A stretch of DNA of 64,000 nucleotides from Niabella sp. (GCF_030150205.1 NZ_JASLGT010000034.1:62001-126000), one strand, 5' to 3'. Counted from the first letter of the stretch, positions 25,367 to 34,376 are shown. The notes: generated from the letters alone by a model not told the origin. Numbers and translations: made by a program.

Positions 25367-26368
25367 ATGGCAAAAACAGGAGAAGAAATACGGCTGCTAA
25401 ATGAAAAAATAGTCGGAGCCGGCTATTTTGTAGATGCATTACGCAAAGAGATCGGTCAGGTCATTATAGGGCAGCATCATATGCTGGACCGCTTATTGAT
25501 CGGATTGTTAAGCAACGGGCATGTGTTGCTGGAAGGGGTACCGGGCCTGGCGAAAACGCTTACGATCAAATCCCTGGCTACCGCTATCCAGGCCGATTTT
25601 AACCGCATTCAGTTTACACCAGACCTGCTGCCGGCGGATGTGATCGGAACACTGATCTATAACCAGCAGCAAAATGAATTTGTGGTACGCAGGGGCCCCA
25701 TCTTTGCAAATTTTATTCTTGCAGATGAGATCAACCGGGCGCCCGCTAAAGTGCAGTCGGCACTGTTGGAGGCGATGCAGGAGCGGCAGGTGACCATTGG
25801 CGATCATACCTATAAACTGGATGATCCTTTCCTGGTACTGGCTACCCAAAACCCGTTGGAACAGGAGGGAACGTACCCGCTGCCTGAAGCCCAGGTAGAC
25901 CGCTTTATCATGAAAGTGATCGTACGTTACCCCGAAATGCAGGAAGAACAGCTTATCTTAAGACACAATGTTCAGGGAGAACGGCTGCCGCCGATCCGGC
26001 CGGTAGTAAATATCCAGGAAATTTTGGATGCCAAAAGCCTGGTACGCGACATTTACCTCGATGAAAAAGTAGAACGGTATATCCTGGATATTGTATTTGC
26101 TACCCGGTACCCCGGGCGTTACCAGTTAGACAAGCTGACGCCGCTGATCTCCTATGGAGCGTCGCCTCGCGGAAGCATCAACCTGGCACTGGCCGGGAAG
26201 GCGCAGGCCTTTTTAAACAAACGGGGCTTTGTGATTCCGGAGGATATCCGCAGCGTTATTTATGACGTACTGCGGCACCGGATCGGACTTACTTATGAAG
26301 CAGAAGCAGAAAATATCGCAGCGGAAAATATAATTGATGAAGTGCTGAAAGCGGTGAATGTGCCGTAG
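25367..26368 (+). CDS. MoxR-family AAA+ ATPase
   Basis: MoxR ATPases act as chaperones that assemble or activate von Willebrand-factor-A proteins. This 333-residue protein has Walker A GVPGLAKT (57-64), Walker B FILADEIN (116-123), the MoxR-specific NRAPAKVQSALLEAMQE and the sensor LATQNPLEQEGTYPLPEAQVDRF. It is the first gene of the moxR-DUF58-batD-like-batA cluster on the plus strand, whose products cooperate at the inner membrane and are linked to stress or oxygen tolerance in Bacteroidota. The ATG at 25367 follows a word tract. A 108-base low-complexity gap separates it from the DUF58 gene. Confidence 0.94.
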   Translation: MAKTGEEIRLLNEKIVGAGYFVDALRKEIGQVIIGQHHMLDRLLIGLLSNGHVLLEGVPGLAKTLTIKSLATAIQADFNRIQFTPDLLPADVIGTLIYNQQQNEFVVRRGPIFANFILADEINRAPAKVQSALLEAMQERQVTIGDHTYKLDDPFLVLATQNPLEQEGTYPLPEAQVDRFIMKVIVRYPEMQEEQLILRHNVQGERLPPIRPVVNIQEILDAKSLVRDIYLDEKVERYILDIVFATRYPGRYQLDKLTPLISYGASPRGSINLALAGKAQAFLNKRGFVIPEDIRSVIYDVLRHRIGLTYEAEAENIAAENIIDEVLKAVNVP

Positions 26369-26470
26369 GGGGAAGGGAGAAGTGAATGGTGAATAGGGAA
26401 TGGTGAGCAGTGAATGTTCTGATAACTGATAACTGACGACTGATAACTGAAGGCTGAAGACTGAAAAAAA
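26369..26470. repeat. Low-complexity word tract inside the moxR operon
   Basis: GAATGGTGAATAGGGAATGG words pass into CTGATAACTGATAACTGACG words. The tract ends about six bases before the start codon of the DUF58 gene. Confidence 0.75.
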
Positions 26471-26476
26471 AGATCA

Positions 26477-27361
26477 TTGCGGACACGTGAGGAAATATTA
26501 AAAAAGGTACGGGAGCTGGAGATCAAGAGCAAGAAGCTGGCAACAGAATTGTTCTCCGGTGAGTATCATAGTGCCTTTAAGGGTAAGGGGATGTCATTTA
26601 AAGAGGTGCGGGAATACACACCAGGAGATGATGTGCGCTTTATCGATTGGAACGTATCAGCGCGGATCGGGCATCCTTACAGTAAGATCTTTGAAGAAGA
26701 ACGTGAGTTGACCGTGATGTTACTGATCGATATCAGCCGGAGCGGTTTGTTTGGTACTTCTTATGGACGTAAACGGGATGTGGCGGCGGAAATTGCAGCG
26801 GTGCTCTCTTTTTCGGCGGTAGCCAATGCCGATAAAGTAGGCGCCGTGTTCTACAGTGATAAAATCGAAATGTACATTCCCCCCAAAAAAGGGAGACAGC
26901 ACGCTTTATTCATTGTAAGGGAAATGCTGGGGGTAGAGCCTACGGGTAAAGGAACCAGTACCGCCACGGCCATCCGTTTTTTGACCAATGCGATGAAACA
27001 GGGATGTATTGCATTTGTGCTGAGCGATTTCATCGATGCCAATTATGAAGATGCGCTGCGCGTGGCCGGTAAAAAACATGACCTTATCGGGATCAAATTA
27101 TACGACCGGATGGATAAGGAGTTACCCGACGCCGGACTGATACAACTGATGGATGCAGAAACGGGAGCGCTTCAGTGGGTTGACTCTGGAAACGCTTATG
27201 TGCGCCGGAAGTATGAAGAGGAATTTTTCCGGATCACGGCCTATTGTGCTGCGGTTTTTAAAAAGGCGAACAGTGATTTGTTGCACCTGAAAACCGGGGA
27301 CGATTATATTCATGTATTGCGCCGTTTTTTTAAGAGCAGGGTTAAAGGCAGTATTAAATAA
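26477..27361 (+). CDS. DUF58 protein of the MoxR/Bat cluster
   Basis: DUF58 proteins have a VWA-like fold and are encoded after MoxR. The characteristic segments here are FSGEYHSAFKGKGMSFKEVREY, DDVRFIDWNVSARIGHPYSKIFEEERELTVMLLIDISRS and, later, DVAAEIAAVLSFSA. Hydrophobic segments are lacking, so it is cytosolic or peripheral. The frame is closed by a stop just upstream at 26462, and the first usable start is a TTG at 26477 giving MRTREEILKKVREL, which matches family N-termini; no ATG is available there. It is followed 14 bases later by the BatD-like gene. Confidence 0.9.
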   Translation: MRTREEILKKVRELEIKSKKLATELFSGEYHSAFKGKGMSFKEVREYTPGDDVRFIDWNVSARIGHPYSKIFEEERELTVMLLIDISRSGLFGTSYGRKRDVAAEIAAVLSFSAVANADKVGAVFYSDKIEMYIPPKKGRQHALFIVREMLGVEPTGKGTSTATAIRFLTNAMKQGCIAFVLSDFIDANYEDALRVAGKKHDLIGIKLYDRMDKELPDAGLIQLMDAETGALQWVDSGNAYVRRKYEEEFFRITAYCAAVFKKANSDLLHLKTGDDYIHVLRRFFKSRVKGSIK

Positions 27362-27375
27362 AGAGCAAACAACGG

Positions 27376-28338
27376 ATGTTTAAGAAAGGAGCCTGGATTA
27401 TTGGGGTATTGTATCTGCTGACAGTGGGGCTGAATGCTTCGCTTTACGCACAGGGGCTTTCGGTTGCCGCATCCGTAGATAAAAATAAAATATTGCTGGG
27501 AGAGCCGGTGTTGCTGACCCTGGAGATCCGGGCGCCGGCGGGCATGAAGATCCAGCCCTTGAAACTGGATAGCATTCCGCATTTCGAATTCCTATCAAAG
27601 GACAGTATTGCAAAAGAAGATACAGACGGTCAACAGGTGCTCCGGCAGTATTTCCGGATCACCAGCTTTGATTCCGGACGCTGGGCCATTCCGCCGATCG
27701 TGCTCAGCCCGGAAGCAAAAACGGCATCCATCTTAATGGATGTGGTGTTTACTGATCCCTTTGATCCCAGCCAGCCCTATCATGATATACAGGACATCCG
27801 GTCTGTACCCTTTAAACTGGGGAAACAGTTTGAAAAATGGTGGTATATGGTTGCCTTGTTATGTGTAATGATCACATTAGTGGTTTACTGGATGACGGGC
27901 GAAAAGAAACCCCGGGCGGAGGCAAGGGTGTACAAAAGTGCTTATGCAAGGGCTAAACAGCAACTGGAGGAGTTGAAAGCGTCACAGGTGCCGGAGAACC
28001 GTTTTTATGCCCGGTTGGTAGAGATCCTGCGGGCTTTTTTATCGGAGCGTGCCGGGGTGAACTCCTTACACCAGACATCAGGAGATCTTGTTGAAAAGAT
28101 AAAACCGTTGTTTACGGACGAACAGCTCTACCATAGCCTGGAACAGGTATTATCGCTCTGCGACCTGGTGAAATTTGCAAAATATGATCCCGAAGATGCA
28201 GAAGCGCAGTCTGCCTATGAGGTGATCCATAAGGGGGTCGATCATATCGAAGAAGGGATCCGCCATGCAGTCCGGTCAAAAAAAGAAGAGCGCCCGAACC
28301 CGGTAAAAGAGTCCGGCGAAGTGATCCATAAAAAATGA
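27376..28338 (+). CDS. BatD-like membrane protein of the Bat cluster
   Basis: This 320-residue protein begins with a signal (MFKKGAWIIGVLYLLTVGLNASLYAQ). It has a periplasmic beta-rich domain (about 27-150, SVDKNKILLGEPVLLTLEIRAPAG) like the N-terminal repeats of BatD, one membrane helix (about 157-175), and a helical cytoplasmic tail (190-310) with NRFYARLVEILRAFLSERAG. This layout matches proteins found between DUF58 and BatA in Bacteroidota. It probably anchors or regulates the complex at the inner membrane. Its stop overlaps the batA start in ATGA, implying coupling. No enzyme motif is visible. Confidence 0.78.
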   Translation: MFKKGAWIIGVLYLLTVGLNASLYAQGLSVAASVDKNKILLGEPVLLTLEIRAPAGMKIQPLKLDSIPHFEFLSKDSIAKEDTDGQQVLRQYFRITSFDSGRWAIPPIVLSPEAKTASILMDVVFTDPFDPSQPYHDIQDIRSVPFKLGKQFEKWWYMVALLCVMITLVVYWMTGEKKPRAEARVYKSAYARAKQQLEELKASQVPENRFYARLVEILRAFLSERAGVNSLHQTSGDLVEKIKPLFTDEQLYHSLEQVLSLCDLVKFAKYDPEDAEAQSAYEVIHKGVDHIEEGIRHAVRSKKEERPNPVKESGEVIHKK

Positions 28339-29333
28339 TTTACGACTGGTTTCAAAATATAAAGTTTATCTGGCCGGAGAATTTTATTTTCCTGGCGCTG
28401 ATCCCGTTTCTGATTGCACAATATATCAAGAACGGGAAACGGGGGAAAGGTGCCATTCTTACCTCTGGCCTTCAGGCCAAAATACCAGGCACCTTCCGGA
28501 CGCGGTTTCGTCACCTGCCGTTTATATTGCGTTTGATCGGGATCGCTTGCCTGGTAACGGCACTGGCGCGGCCCCAGCACCAGCAGGACTTAACCCGTAG
28601 TGAAGGCGAGGGCATCGATATTATGCTGGCAATGGATGTAAGCGGAAGCATGTTGACGCAGGACATCAAGCCCCGGCGGTTTACAGTAGCTAAAGAAGTA
28701 GCCATCGAATTTGTAAAAAGCCGGCCGACAGACCGGATCGGGCTGGTGATTTTTTCGGGAGAGGCCTTTACCAAAGTGCCCCTGACACCCGATAAAGCCA
28801 CCTTGCTGGATCAGCTGATGCGGTTAAAAGTAATGGACGATGGCTACCTGGAGCCGGGAACCCTGATCGGGGAAGGGCTGGCTACAGCAGTCAACCGCAT
28901 CAGTAAGGGCAGCAGTAAAACGAAGGTGGTTATCTTATTAACGGATGGCAAAGAAGATGCACCACCCACCCGTATCATTGATCCGGATATGGCACTGGAG
29001 ATTGCCAAGGCCAATAAGGTGCGGGTATATTGTATCGGACTTGGCGTAAGCGAATTTACCGAAGAGCAAATGGCCTCCGGCGTACGCAATTTCCTGGATG
29101 AAGACCTCTTAAAAAAGATCGCTGGTCAAACCGGTGGTCAATACTATCACGCGGTTGACAAAACCTCCCTGCAGGCTATTTATAACCAGATCGACAAACT
29201 GGAGAAGACAAAAGTGGAGATCATTCGTTATAAACAAACAGAGGAAATGTTCCTGCCACTGGCGCTTGCGGCACTGGCGTTTTTACTGATCGAAGTACTG
29301 CTGCGGTATACCTGGTTTAAACGGTTCCCTTAA
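28335..29333 (+). CDS. batA: BatA-type von Willebrand factor A protein
   Basis: BatA-type proteins are inner-membrane VWA proteins thought to be organised by MoxR. This 332-residue protein has two N-terminal membrane helices (about 12-31 and 60-78), a VWA domain with an intact MIDAS motif DVSGSM (Asp101), a TDGKEDAP acidic loop, and a C-terminal helix (about 305-325). The usual continuation with batB, batC and batD is missing; the frame is followed by a repeat array and then aquaporin. The gene overlaps the preceding stop by four bases. Confidence 0.93.
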   Translation: MIYDWFQNIKFIWPENFIFLALIPFLIAQYIKNGKRGKGAILTSGLQAKIPGTFRTRFRHLPFILRLIGIACLVTALARPQHQQDLTRSEGEGIDIMLAMDVSGSMLTQDIKPRRFTVAKEVAIEFVKSRPTDRIGLVIFSGEAFTKVPLTPDKATLLDQLMRLKVMDDGYLEPGTLIGEGLATAVNRISKGSSKTKVVILLTDGKEDAPPTRIIDPDMALEIAKANKVRVYCIGLGVSEFTEEQMASGVRNFLDEDLLKKIAGQTGGQYYHAVDKTSLQAIYNQIDKLEKTKVEIIRYKQTEEMFLPLALAALAFLLIEVLLRYTWFKRFP

Positions 29334-29349
29334 TATGGTCGTTTTTCTC

Positions 29350-29905
29350 CCCGAGGGTGGCGGAGATAACTGTTGAAAAGAATCATCGGCGTGGATCCGC
29401 GAAAAAGATCTGCGCAAATCAGCGGGATTATTTTCCCGCAGATGTCGCAGATAAGTATCGGAGAAAATAAATAGCATCGATCAATGAAAGATATCCGCGT
29501 AGATCAGCGGGCTGATTTCCCCGCAGATGGCACAGATAGTGCTGAAAAGAATAATTGGCATTGGTCGGTGAAAAAGATCTGCGCAAATCAGCGGGATTAT
29601 TTTCCCGCAGATGACGCAGATAGTGCTGAAGGGAATAATTGGCATTGGTCGGTGAAAAAGACCTGCGCAAATCAGGGGGATCTTTTCCCGCAGATGTCGC
29701 AGATAAGTATCGGAGAAAATAATTAGCATTGATCAATGAAAGATATCCGCGTAGATCAGCGGGCTGATTTTCCAGCAGGTGGCACAGATAGTGCTGAAGG
29801 AAGTAATTGGCATTGGTCGGTGAAAAAGATCTGCGCAAATCAGCGGGATCTTTTCCCCACAGATTATCGCAGATAAACGCTGAAAAGAATAACCGGTAGA
29901 AAAGC
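29350..29905. repeat. Higher-order tandem repeat array (six units of 82-86 bp)
   Basis: Unit starts are at 29407, 29490, 29576, 29660, 29742 and 29828. Units 1 and 4, 2 and 5, and 3 and 6 resemble each other most, so the array is two copies of a three-unit block with a 252-253 bp period. Each unit folds back: ATCTGCGCAAATCAGCGGG faces CCCGCAGATGACGCAGAT across about eight bases. A decayed partial unit precedes it from about 29350. Long frames inside it on both strands are artefacts of the repeat. Confidence 0.93.
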
Positions 29906-30084
29906 ATCCGCGTAAAAAAAGTCAGGGCATCCCGGTTTATTTTATTTTTAAATAAAGAGGCATTTATTGGAACAATTCCGGAGTTTTGGTATCTTCAGGA
30001 CGTGTTTTATGACTATAGTAGGGGGCAGCCCCGTGCCGATGGTGTTTTTTAACCTTGTTTATTCATCCTTAAAACATAAATCAT
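29906..30084. other. Intergenic leader before aquaporin
   Basis: Between the array and the aquaporin start I see no frame, hairpin or convincing promoter. GTAGGGGGCAGCCCC near 30017 is a small GC-rich dyad. Confidence 0.4.
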
Positions 30085-30798
30085 ATGAAAGTAACTGCTG
30101 TATCAAAGTTCTTTGCAGAACTGATCGGAACCATGGTATTGGTGCTTATGGGATGCGGAAGCGCTGTAATTGCCGGCGCAGATGGCACAACCGGCGTTGG
30201 CTTGCTGGGGATTGCCTTCGCCTTTGGATTAAGCGTGGTGGCAATGGCCTATGCGATCGGACATATATCCGGTTGTCATATTAATCCTGCGATCTCTATT
30301 GCCATGGTGGCAGCAGGACGTATGAAGGCTGGTGAAGCGGCCTACTATATTCTGGCACAGGTCATCGGTGCCATTATCGGTGCCGCCATATTAATGGCCA
30401 TCGCAAGCGGGAAAGCGGAGTACATGGGCGGATTGGGGCAAAACGGATACGGCGATTTTTCCCCACAAAAATACTCGCTTCAAAGCGGTCTGATTGCAGA
30501 GATCATCTTTACATTTATCTTTCTGCTGGTGATCCTCGGATCTACTTCAACAAAAAATATCCATGGAGGCTTTGCAGGCCTTAGTATCGGGCTTAGCCTG
30601 GTGCTGATCCATATTGTGGGCATACCCATCACTGGTGTTTCTGTGAATCCTGCACGTAGTATTGGACCGGCCCTGCTCAAAGGCGGGGAAGCCTTAAGCC
30701 AGGTGTGGTTGTTTATCGTAGCGCCTATTGCTGGTGCTATCCTGGCGGCCATCGTATGGAGTTTGTTGCTGGAACGACCCGAGCAGAAAGCCGCCTGA
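30085..30798 (+). CDS. aqpZ: Aquaporin Z-type MIP channel
   Basis: MIP channels conduct water or small neutral solutes through the inner membrane. The protein (237 residues) has six membrane helices and the two half-helix motifs: HINPAIS in the first half and SVNPARS in the second. The selectivity filter can be read as Phe in GIAFAFGL, His in LVLIHIVG, Thr in ITGVSVNPAR and Arg in NPAR, the water-specific AqpZ pattern rather than that of a glycerol facilitator. It is monocistronic and followed by a strong hairpin. Confidence 0.94.
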   Translation: MKVTAVSKFFAELIGTMVLVLMGCGSAVIAGADGTTGVGLLGIAFAFGLSVVAMAYAIGHISGCHINPAISIAMVAAGRMKAGEAAYYILAQVIGAIIGAAILMAIASGKAEYMGGLGQNGYGDFSPQKYSLQSGLIAEIIFTFIFLLVILGSTSTKNIHGGFAGLSIGLSLVLIHIVGIPITGVSVNPARSIGPALLKGGEALSQVWLFIVAPIAGAILAAIVWSLLLERPEQKAA

Positions 30799-30843
30799 TC
30801 AAAAAATGCGATGCTCCCCGACCTCCGGGGAAGCTAAATAGTG

Positions 30844-30892
30844 TAAGCAGCAGCACTGTACCGTGAATGGTATGGTGCTGCTGCTTATTTGT
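30844..30892 (+). terminator. Hairpin terminator after aquaporin
   Basis: AAGCAGCAGCAC and GTGCTGCTGCTT are perfect 12-base arms around an 18-base loop, followed by TATTTGTT. It lies 46 bases beyond the stop codon. Confidence 0.75.
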
Positions 30893-31211
30893 TACCGGCA
30901 AATGAAGTGTGTGCTGAAACTGTAATACCGATTGGATATCCGTAATAGACCAATTTCATTGGCCTAAACGGCTATCTCATCGGCATTATACGGGAAAATA
31001 TCGATCTAAGTTATAATTCACTTTCGTATAAGTTGTGTTGGCATATTGGTGTAATCTGCTGGTTTGCTGGGCAATTGTCTCTATGGGTCGCCCTGTCGCG
31101 TGAAAACAAAGAAGCAGCCAATATAATAAAAGTTACCGGAGGCGCCAATGCTGTTGGGCAAAATGTAATACCGGCAATGTTAAAGAATACTCAGTTAAGT
31201 ACTTATACTTC
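30893..31211. other. Intergenic stretch without a supported gene
   Basis: A short frame from 31033 has no family features and overlaps the cytochrome gene end. CCAAT-TTC-ATTGG near 30950 is a small dyad. Nothing else can be supported. Confidence 0.45.
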
Positions 31212-33449
31212 TTACAACATGCCCAACTGCTGCCAGAGCTGGAAAAAGCGCTGATCGCCCGGGTAATAGCGTTTAAGAGTTTCTGCATAAGGCCTGGCTG
31301 CAGCCGGGTTATGCTGTTGCAGGTGCAGGACACAAAGGCCATAGTTGATGTCTGCATCCGAAGGTGCCAGTTGTAACCCCTTCAGATATTGCTGTTCCGC
31401 CTCTTTATATTGTTGCCGCTGTTGTAATAGAATAGCATAGTTATAATACACCCTTGGATTGGGGGTTTTGAGTTCAATGGCCTTCTTCAGGCTTTTCTCA
31501 ACATTATCGGGCTGGTTTAGCTCATTATATAACAGGGCTAGATTAAAGTAAATGCGGTCATTTTTAGGATCAACGCGGGCGGCTTCTTCCAGTGTTTTCA
31601 ATGCTGCTTCATTATTGCCTTTAATATTGTAAACGGTTGAAAGATTCAGGCGTGCATAGTTCATCTGGTTGTCTTTCTGCAATCCTTTCAGGTAAAAGGA
31701 CTCTGCCTTGTCATAATTCTTCAGCTTTAAATAATAATCAGCAGCCATGATGTTACCGGAAGCAAAATCTGTCTGGTAAAGCACATGGTCGTTGAGTTCG
31801 GCCAGTGCGTTGGTGTAACCTGCTCCCAGACCGGCGATCAGGTCAGCATCATTGGCACCCAGCACCAGGTTCGCCGCAGCGATGCGTACGGCCCTGACTT
31901 TATCGGTAAGCATTTCCTGGATGGCATCCCGCCAAAGGACCGGGGCAAAATTATTTAAACCGGTAACTGCCCGGTAGCGTACCTGGGCGTCCTTGTTATG
32001 CAGCTCCCGCAATACACCTGCAACCGGGTTATCACCCCCCTGAACACCAGATAAATAATGTACTGCTGTGGCCTGGATGATGGGCGGGGTAGCCGTATCC
32101 TGTATCAGCTTGATCAGGTGGGCCTGGCTGCCGGCATCCATTTTACTACCGGGGATCAGGTCTTCTGCAAAATGATAAGCGCGTGTGGGGCCATACCATT
32201 TATTGACAGCAGTTGCTGCCCAGGCAGCCGATTGATTGGTATGACAGTTATTGCAGGCGTTGGGCGTGCCATATTTAACGGAAAGATCAGGGCGGGGCAC
32301 CCGGAAGGTATGATCATGCCGCCAGTCGTTGCCCATATAAAACTTGCCCGGCATATGACAGTTCTTACATTCGGCTCCTGCAGTGTTCACCGCATGAAAG
32401 GTATGCGTTGGTGCATCGTACTTTTTGTCGTGGCATTGCAGGCAGGCCCCATTGCCGGCAATCAGTAATTTGCCGGTATGCGGGTTGTGACAGTTGCTGC
32501 ATTTTACCCCATGCTTGTACATTTTGCTTTGCAGGAAAGAAGCATATGTATAATCTTCATCATCCGCCTGTCCGTCAGCATGAAAGAATTCAGTAGAAGG
32601 GATCTCGGGAATATAGTCATCCATGATCTCGTTGCTGTTCTTGAGGTTGCCGCTGATATTACCTTTGCGGGCATGACAGGGGAAACAGGTCTGGATCTGT
32701 GCGAGCTGGCTACTGTTTTTGGGCGCCCGCAGGTAGGATCCAGCCTGTTTGGTTCCGTGTTTATAATCATCGCCGTTCACATAGTCAATATGCTGTTTGG
32801 CGGGTCCGTGACAAGCCTCGCAGCTTACGGTGAGCACGCTGTAGGTGGTATTGTAGCTATCGGTTTCGGTGTTGTAGTTCTTTTTTAAATTGGTACTATG
32901 GCATTCCGCACACATCGTATTCCAGTTTTGCCCGTTACCCGTCCAGTGCAGCCAGTCGTTGGCCGCAAGTTTCTGACCGGCATACTGATGAAACCATTTT
33001 TTGTCTTTGCTGTTCCAGGATTGCCGGGTGGCCTGCATGCGGCCCCTGTCAAATTCTACCAGGTATTGTTGCAGGGGATAGTATCCAAATGTGTATTTGA
33101 TCTCGTAGTCGTGGTTCTTTCCGTCCGGCCCCTCCGTATTGATGAAAAATTTGCCATCCCGTTTAAAGAATGAAGAGCTGACACCATCAGCGGAAAAGGA
33201 AGCATTATTAAAATTACCCAGAACGGTAGAATCATTCGCCGGCTGCATGGCTTTGAAATGATCCGACAGCTGCCATTGATCGTGTTCGCTTTTATGGCAG
33301 CTGATACAGGCGGCGTCTCCTACATATTCATTGGCTGTTTGCTTTTCCCCGCTTTTTTTATCCGGTTGTGAGCAACGTACAATGATCAGGCTGCCCAGGA
33401 AAAAGAACAGGATCGAAGAAAGCACAAGAATAGTCTTTTTGTGATGCAT
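31212..33449 (-). CDS. Octahaem cytochrome c with HEAT-like and TPR repeats
   Basis: The protein has eight CxxCH haem sites (CISCH, CAECH, CEACH, CFPCH, CSNCH, CLQCH, CKNCH, CNNCH) in its first ~400 residues, in a cytochrome c554/NrfA-like chain. A middle region (about 440-540) resembles HEAT repeats (AQVRYRAVTGLNNFAP). The last 200 residues are four or five TPR units (AESFYLKGLQKDNQMNYARLNLSTVYNIKGN). The N-terminus is a signal ending in IVRC, a possible lipobox, so it is periplasmic or outer-membrane bound. Electron carriage is sure by motif; the partner is not. The start at 33449 (MHHKKTIL) was preferred because a TATATTTG element overlaps the first ATG. Confidence 0.88.
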   Translation of the reverse strand: MHHKKTILVLSSILFFFLGSLIIVRCSQPDKKSGEKQTANEYVGDAACISCHKSEHDQWQLSDHFKAMQPANDSTVLGNFNNASFSADGVSSSFFKRDGKFFINTEGPDGKNHDYEIKYTFGYYPLQQYLVEFDRGRMQATRQSWNSKDKKWFHQYAGQKLAANDWLHWTGNGQNWNTMCAECHSTNLKKNYNTETDSYNTTYSVLTVSCEACHGPAKQHIDYVNGDDYKHGTKQAGSYLRAPKNSSQLAQIQTCFPCHARKGNISGNLKNSNEIMDDYIPEIPSTEFFHADGQADDEDYTYASFLQSKMYKHGVKCSNCHNPHTGKLLIAGNGACLQCHDKKYDAPTHTFHAVNTAGAECKNCHMPGKFYMGNDWRHDHTFRVPRPDLSVKYGTPNACNNCHTNQSAAWAATAVNKWYGPTRAYHFAEDLIPGSKMDAGSQAHLIKLIQDTATPPIIQATAVHYLSGVQGGDNPVAGVLRELHNKDAQVRYRAVTGLNNFAPVLWRDAIQEMLTDKVRAVRIAAANLVLGANDADLIAGLGAGYTNALAELNDHVLYQTDFASGNIMAADYYLKLKNYDKAESFYLKGLQKDNQMNYARLNLSTVYNIKGNNEAALKTLEEAARVDPKNDRIYFNLALLYNELNQPDNVEKSLKKAIELKTPNPRVYYNYAILLQQRQQYKEAEQQYLKGLQLAPSDADINYGLCVLHLQQHNPAAARPYAETLKRYYPGDQRFFQLWQQLGML

Positions 33450-33464
33450 CCACCTCATAAGGAA

Positions 33465-33472
33465 CAAATATA
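33465..33472 (-). promoter_or_regulatory. Bacteroidota-type -7 element of the cytochrome gene
   Basis: TATATTTG on the minus strand; it overlaps the outermost ATG (33467) and lies 15 bases ahead of the chosen one. Confidence 0.45.
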
Positions 33473-33479
33473 AGTATCC

Positions 33480-33643
33480 GTTGGCAGTTATCGGTCTTCA
33501 GTTATCAGCTTTCAGTCTTCAGATTTCAGCCTGGTAGCCATTAAATCTGAAATCTGGAGCTGGAATCTCAAATCTCAAGTCCCGAATCTGAAATCTCAAT
33601 GCTGAAAGCTGAAGTCTAATAGCTCAATGCGGATGACTGATCG
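33480..33643. repeat. Low-complexity word tract with inverted segments
   Basis: Words such as CAGTTATCAGCTTTCAGTC in the first half meet their complements (GCTGAAAGCTGAAG, CTGAAATCTG) in the second half. CAGATTTCAG and CTGAAATCTG form one clear hairpin. The tract lies between endonuclease V and the cytochrome gene, both on the minus strand. Confidence 0.7.
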
Positions 33644-34321
33644 CTAAAGGCCGCCCTTTACCCGCTCCTGGTTTACCAGCATATGGGCCAGCCGTGTTGG
33701 CTCGGGAATGCGGTATTTACCACAGCATCGGGTAATGATTTCCAGGCTTTGCTCCATTCCCACCTTATGTCCGGGTGATACAAACACCGGGTTGCAATTG
33801 GGTTTGGTACGTAAAACGGCGCCGATCTTCTCTTGTTTATCCCATAAAGGCGACTGGTCAAAACGGTGATTTCCCGGTTCCTGGTACACGCCTGTAAGAC
33901 GGGTTTTGGCACAGCCGATGGTGGGCTGGTTCATTACAAGACCAAAATGCGTGGCAATGCCCAGCCGCCGGGGATGTGCAATACCATGGCCGTCCAGCAC
34001 CAGTACATCGGGTTTTAAGGTCAGTGCTTCCCATGCCTTCAACAACGCCGGAACCTCCCTGAATGCTAGCAGCCCGGAAATATAGGGGAATGCCACCGTA
34101 CAGGTAACAGAAGCATGTGCCTGTACCACCATTTCGGCGTACTTCAGTACTACAATGCCTGCATACACGGTCGTTTCAAATTTATTAAAGGAGATGTCTG
34201 CACCGCCAATATACCGGATGGGTTTGGTAAGCGGGCTAAGGTCTATTTTTTTGCGTAATTCCTTTTGAAGGGCGACAGCCTCAGAGGGAGTGAGGTTGTC
34301 ATAAAATTCGGGTGTAATCAT
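33644..34321 (-). CDS. nfi: Endonuclease V
   Basis: Endonuclease V nicks DNA (or RNA in some lineages) one base 3' of deoxyinosine and starts alternative excision repair. This 225-residue protein has the family motifs IGGADISFNKFETTVYAGIV (first catalytic Asp), FPYISGLLAFREVP, VLVLDGHGIAHPRRLGIATHFG (second Asp) and IGCAKTRLTG. Length is normal. It is not part of a repair operon here; a word tract lies downstream and a hairpin-bearing repeat array upstream. Confidence 0.95.
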   Translation of the reverse strand: MITPEFYDNLTPSEAVALQKELRKKIDLSPLTKPIRYIGGADISFNKFETTVYAGIVVLKYAEMVVQAHASVTCTVAFPYISGLLAFREVPALLKAWEALTLKPDVLVLDGHGIAHPRRLGIATHFGLVMNQPTIGCAKTRLTGVYQEPGNHRFDQSPLWDKQEKIGAVLRTKPNCNPVFVSPGHKVGMEQSLEIITRCCGKYRIPEPTRLAHMLVNQERVKGGL

Positions 34322-34376
34322 TTATTAAAGGTACGCATTCGCAAGGACCCGCCGGTAAACAGCGAGAAAAATCAGT

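Noticed and set aside
29428..29907. Long minus-strand frame with repeated ADLRRSFSPTNANY units
   Set aside because: It is a translation of the tandem DNA repeat. Frames of similar length exist on the other strand, there is no start context, and the repeat family also occurs without frames elsewhere.
31033..31254. 73-codon frame after aquaporin
   Set aside because: It overlaps the end of the cytochrome gene, has no family features and mixed composition.
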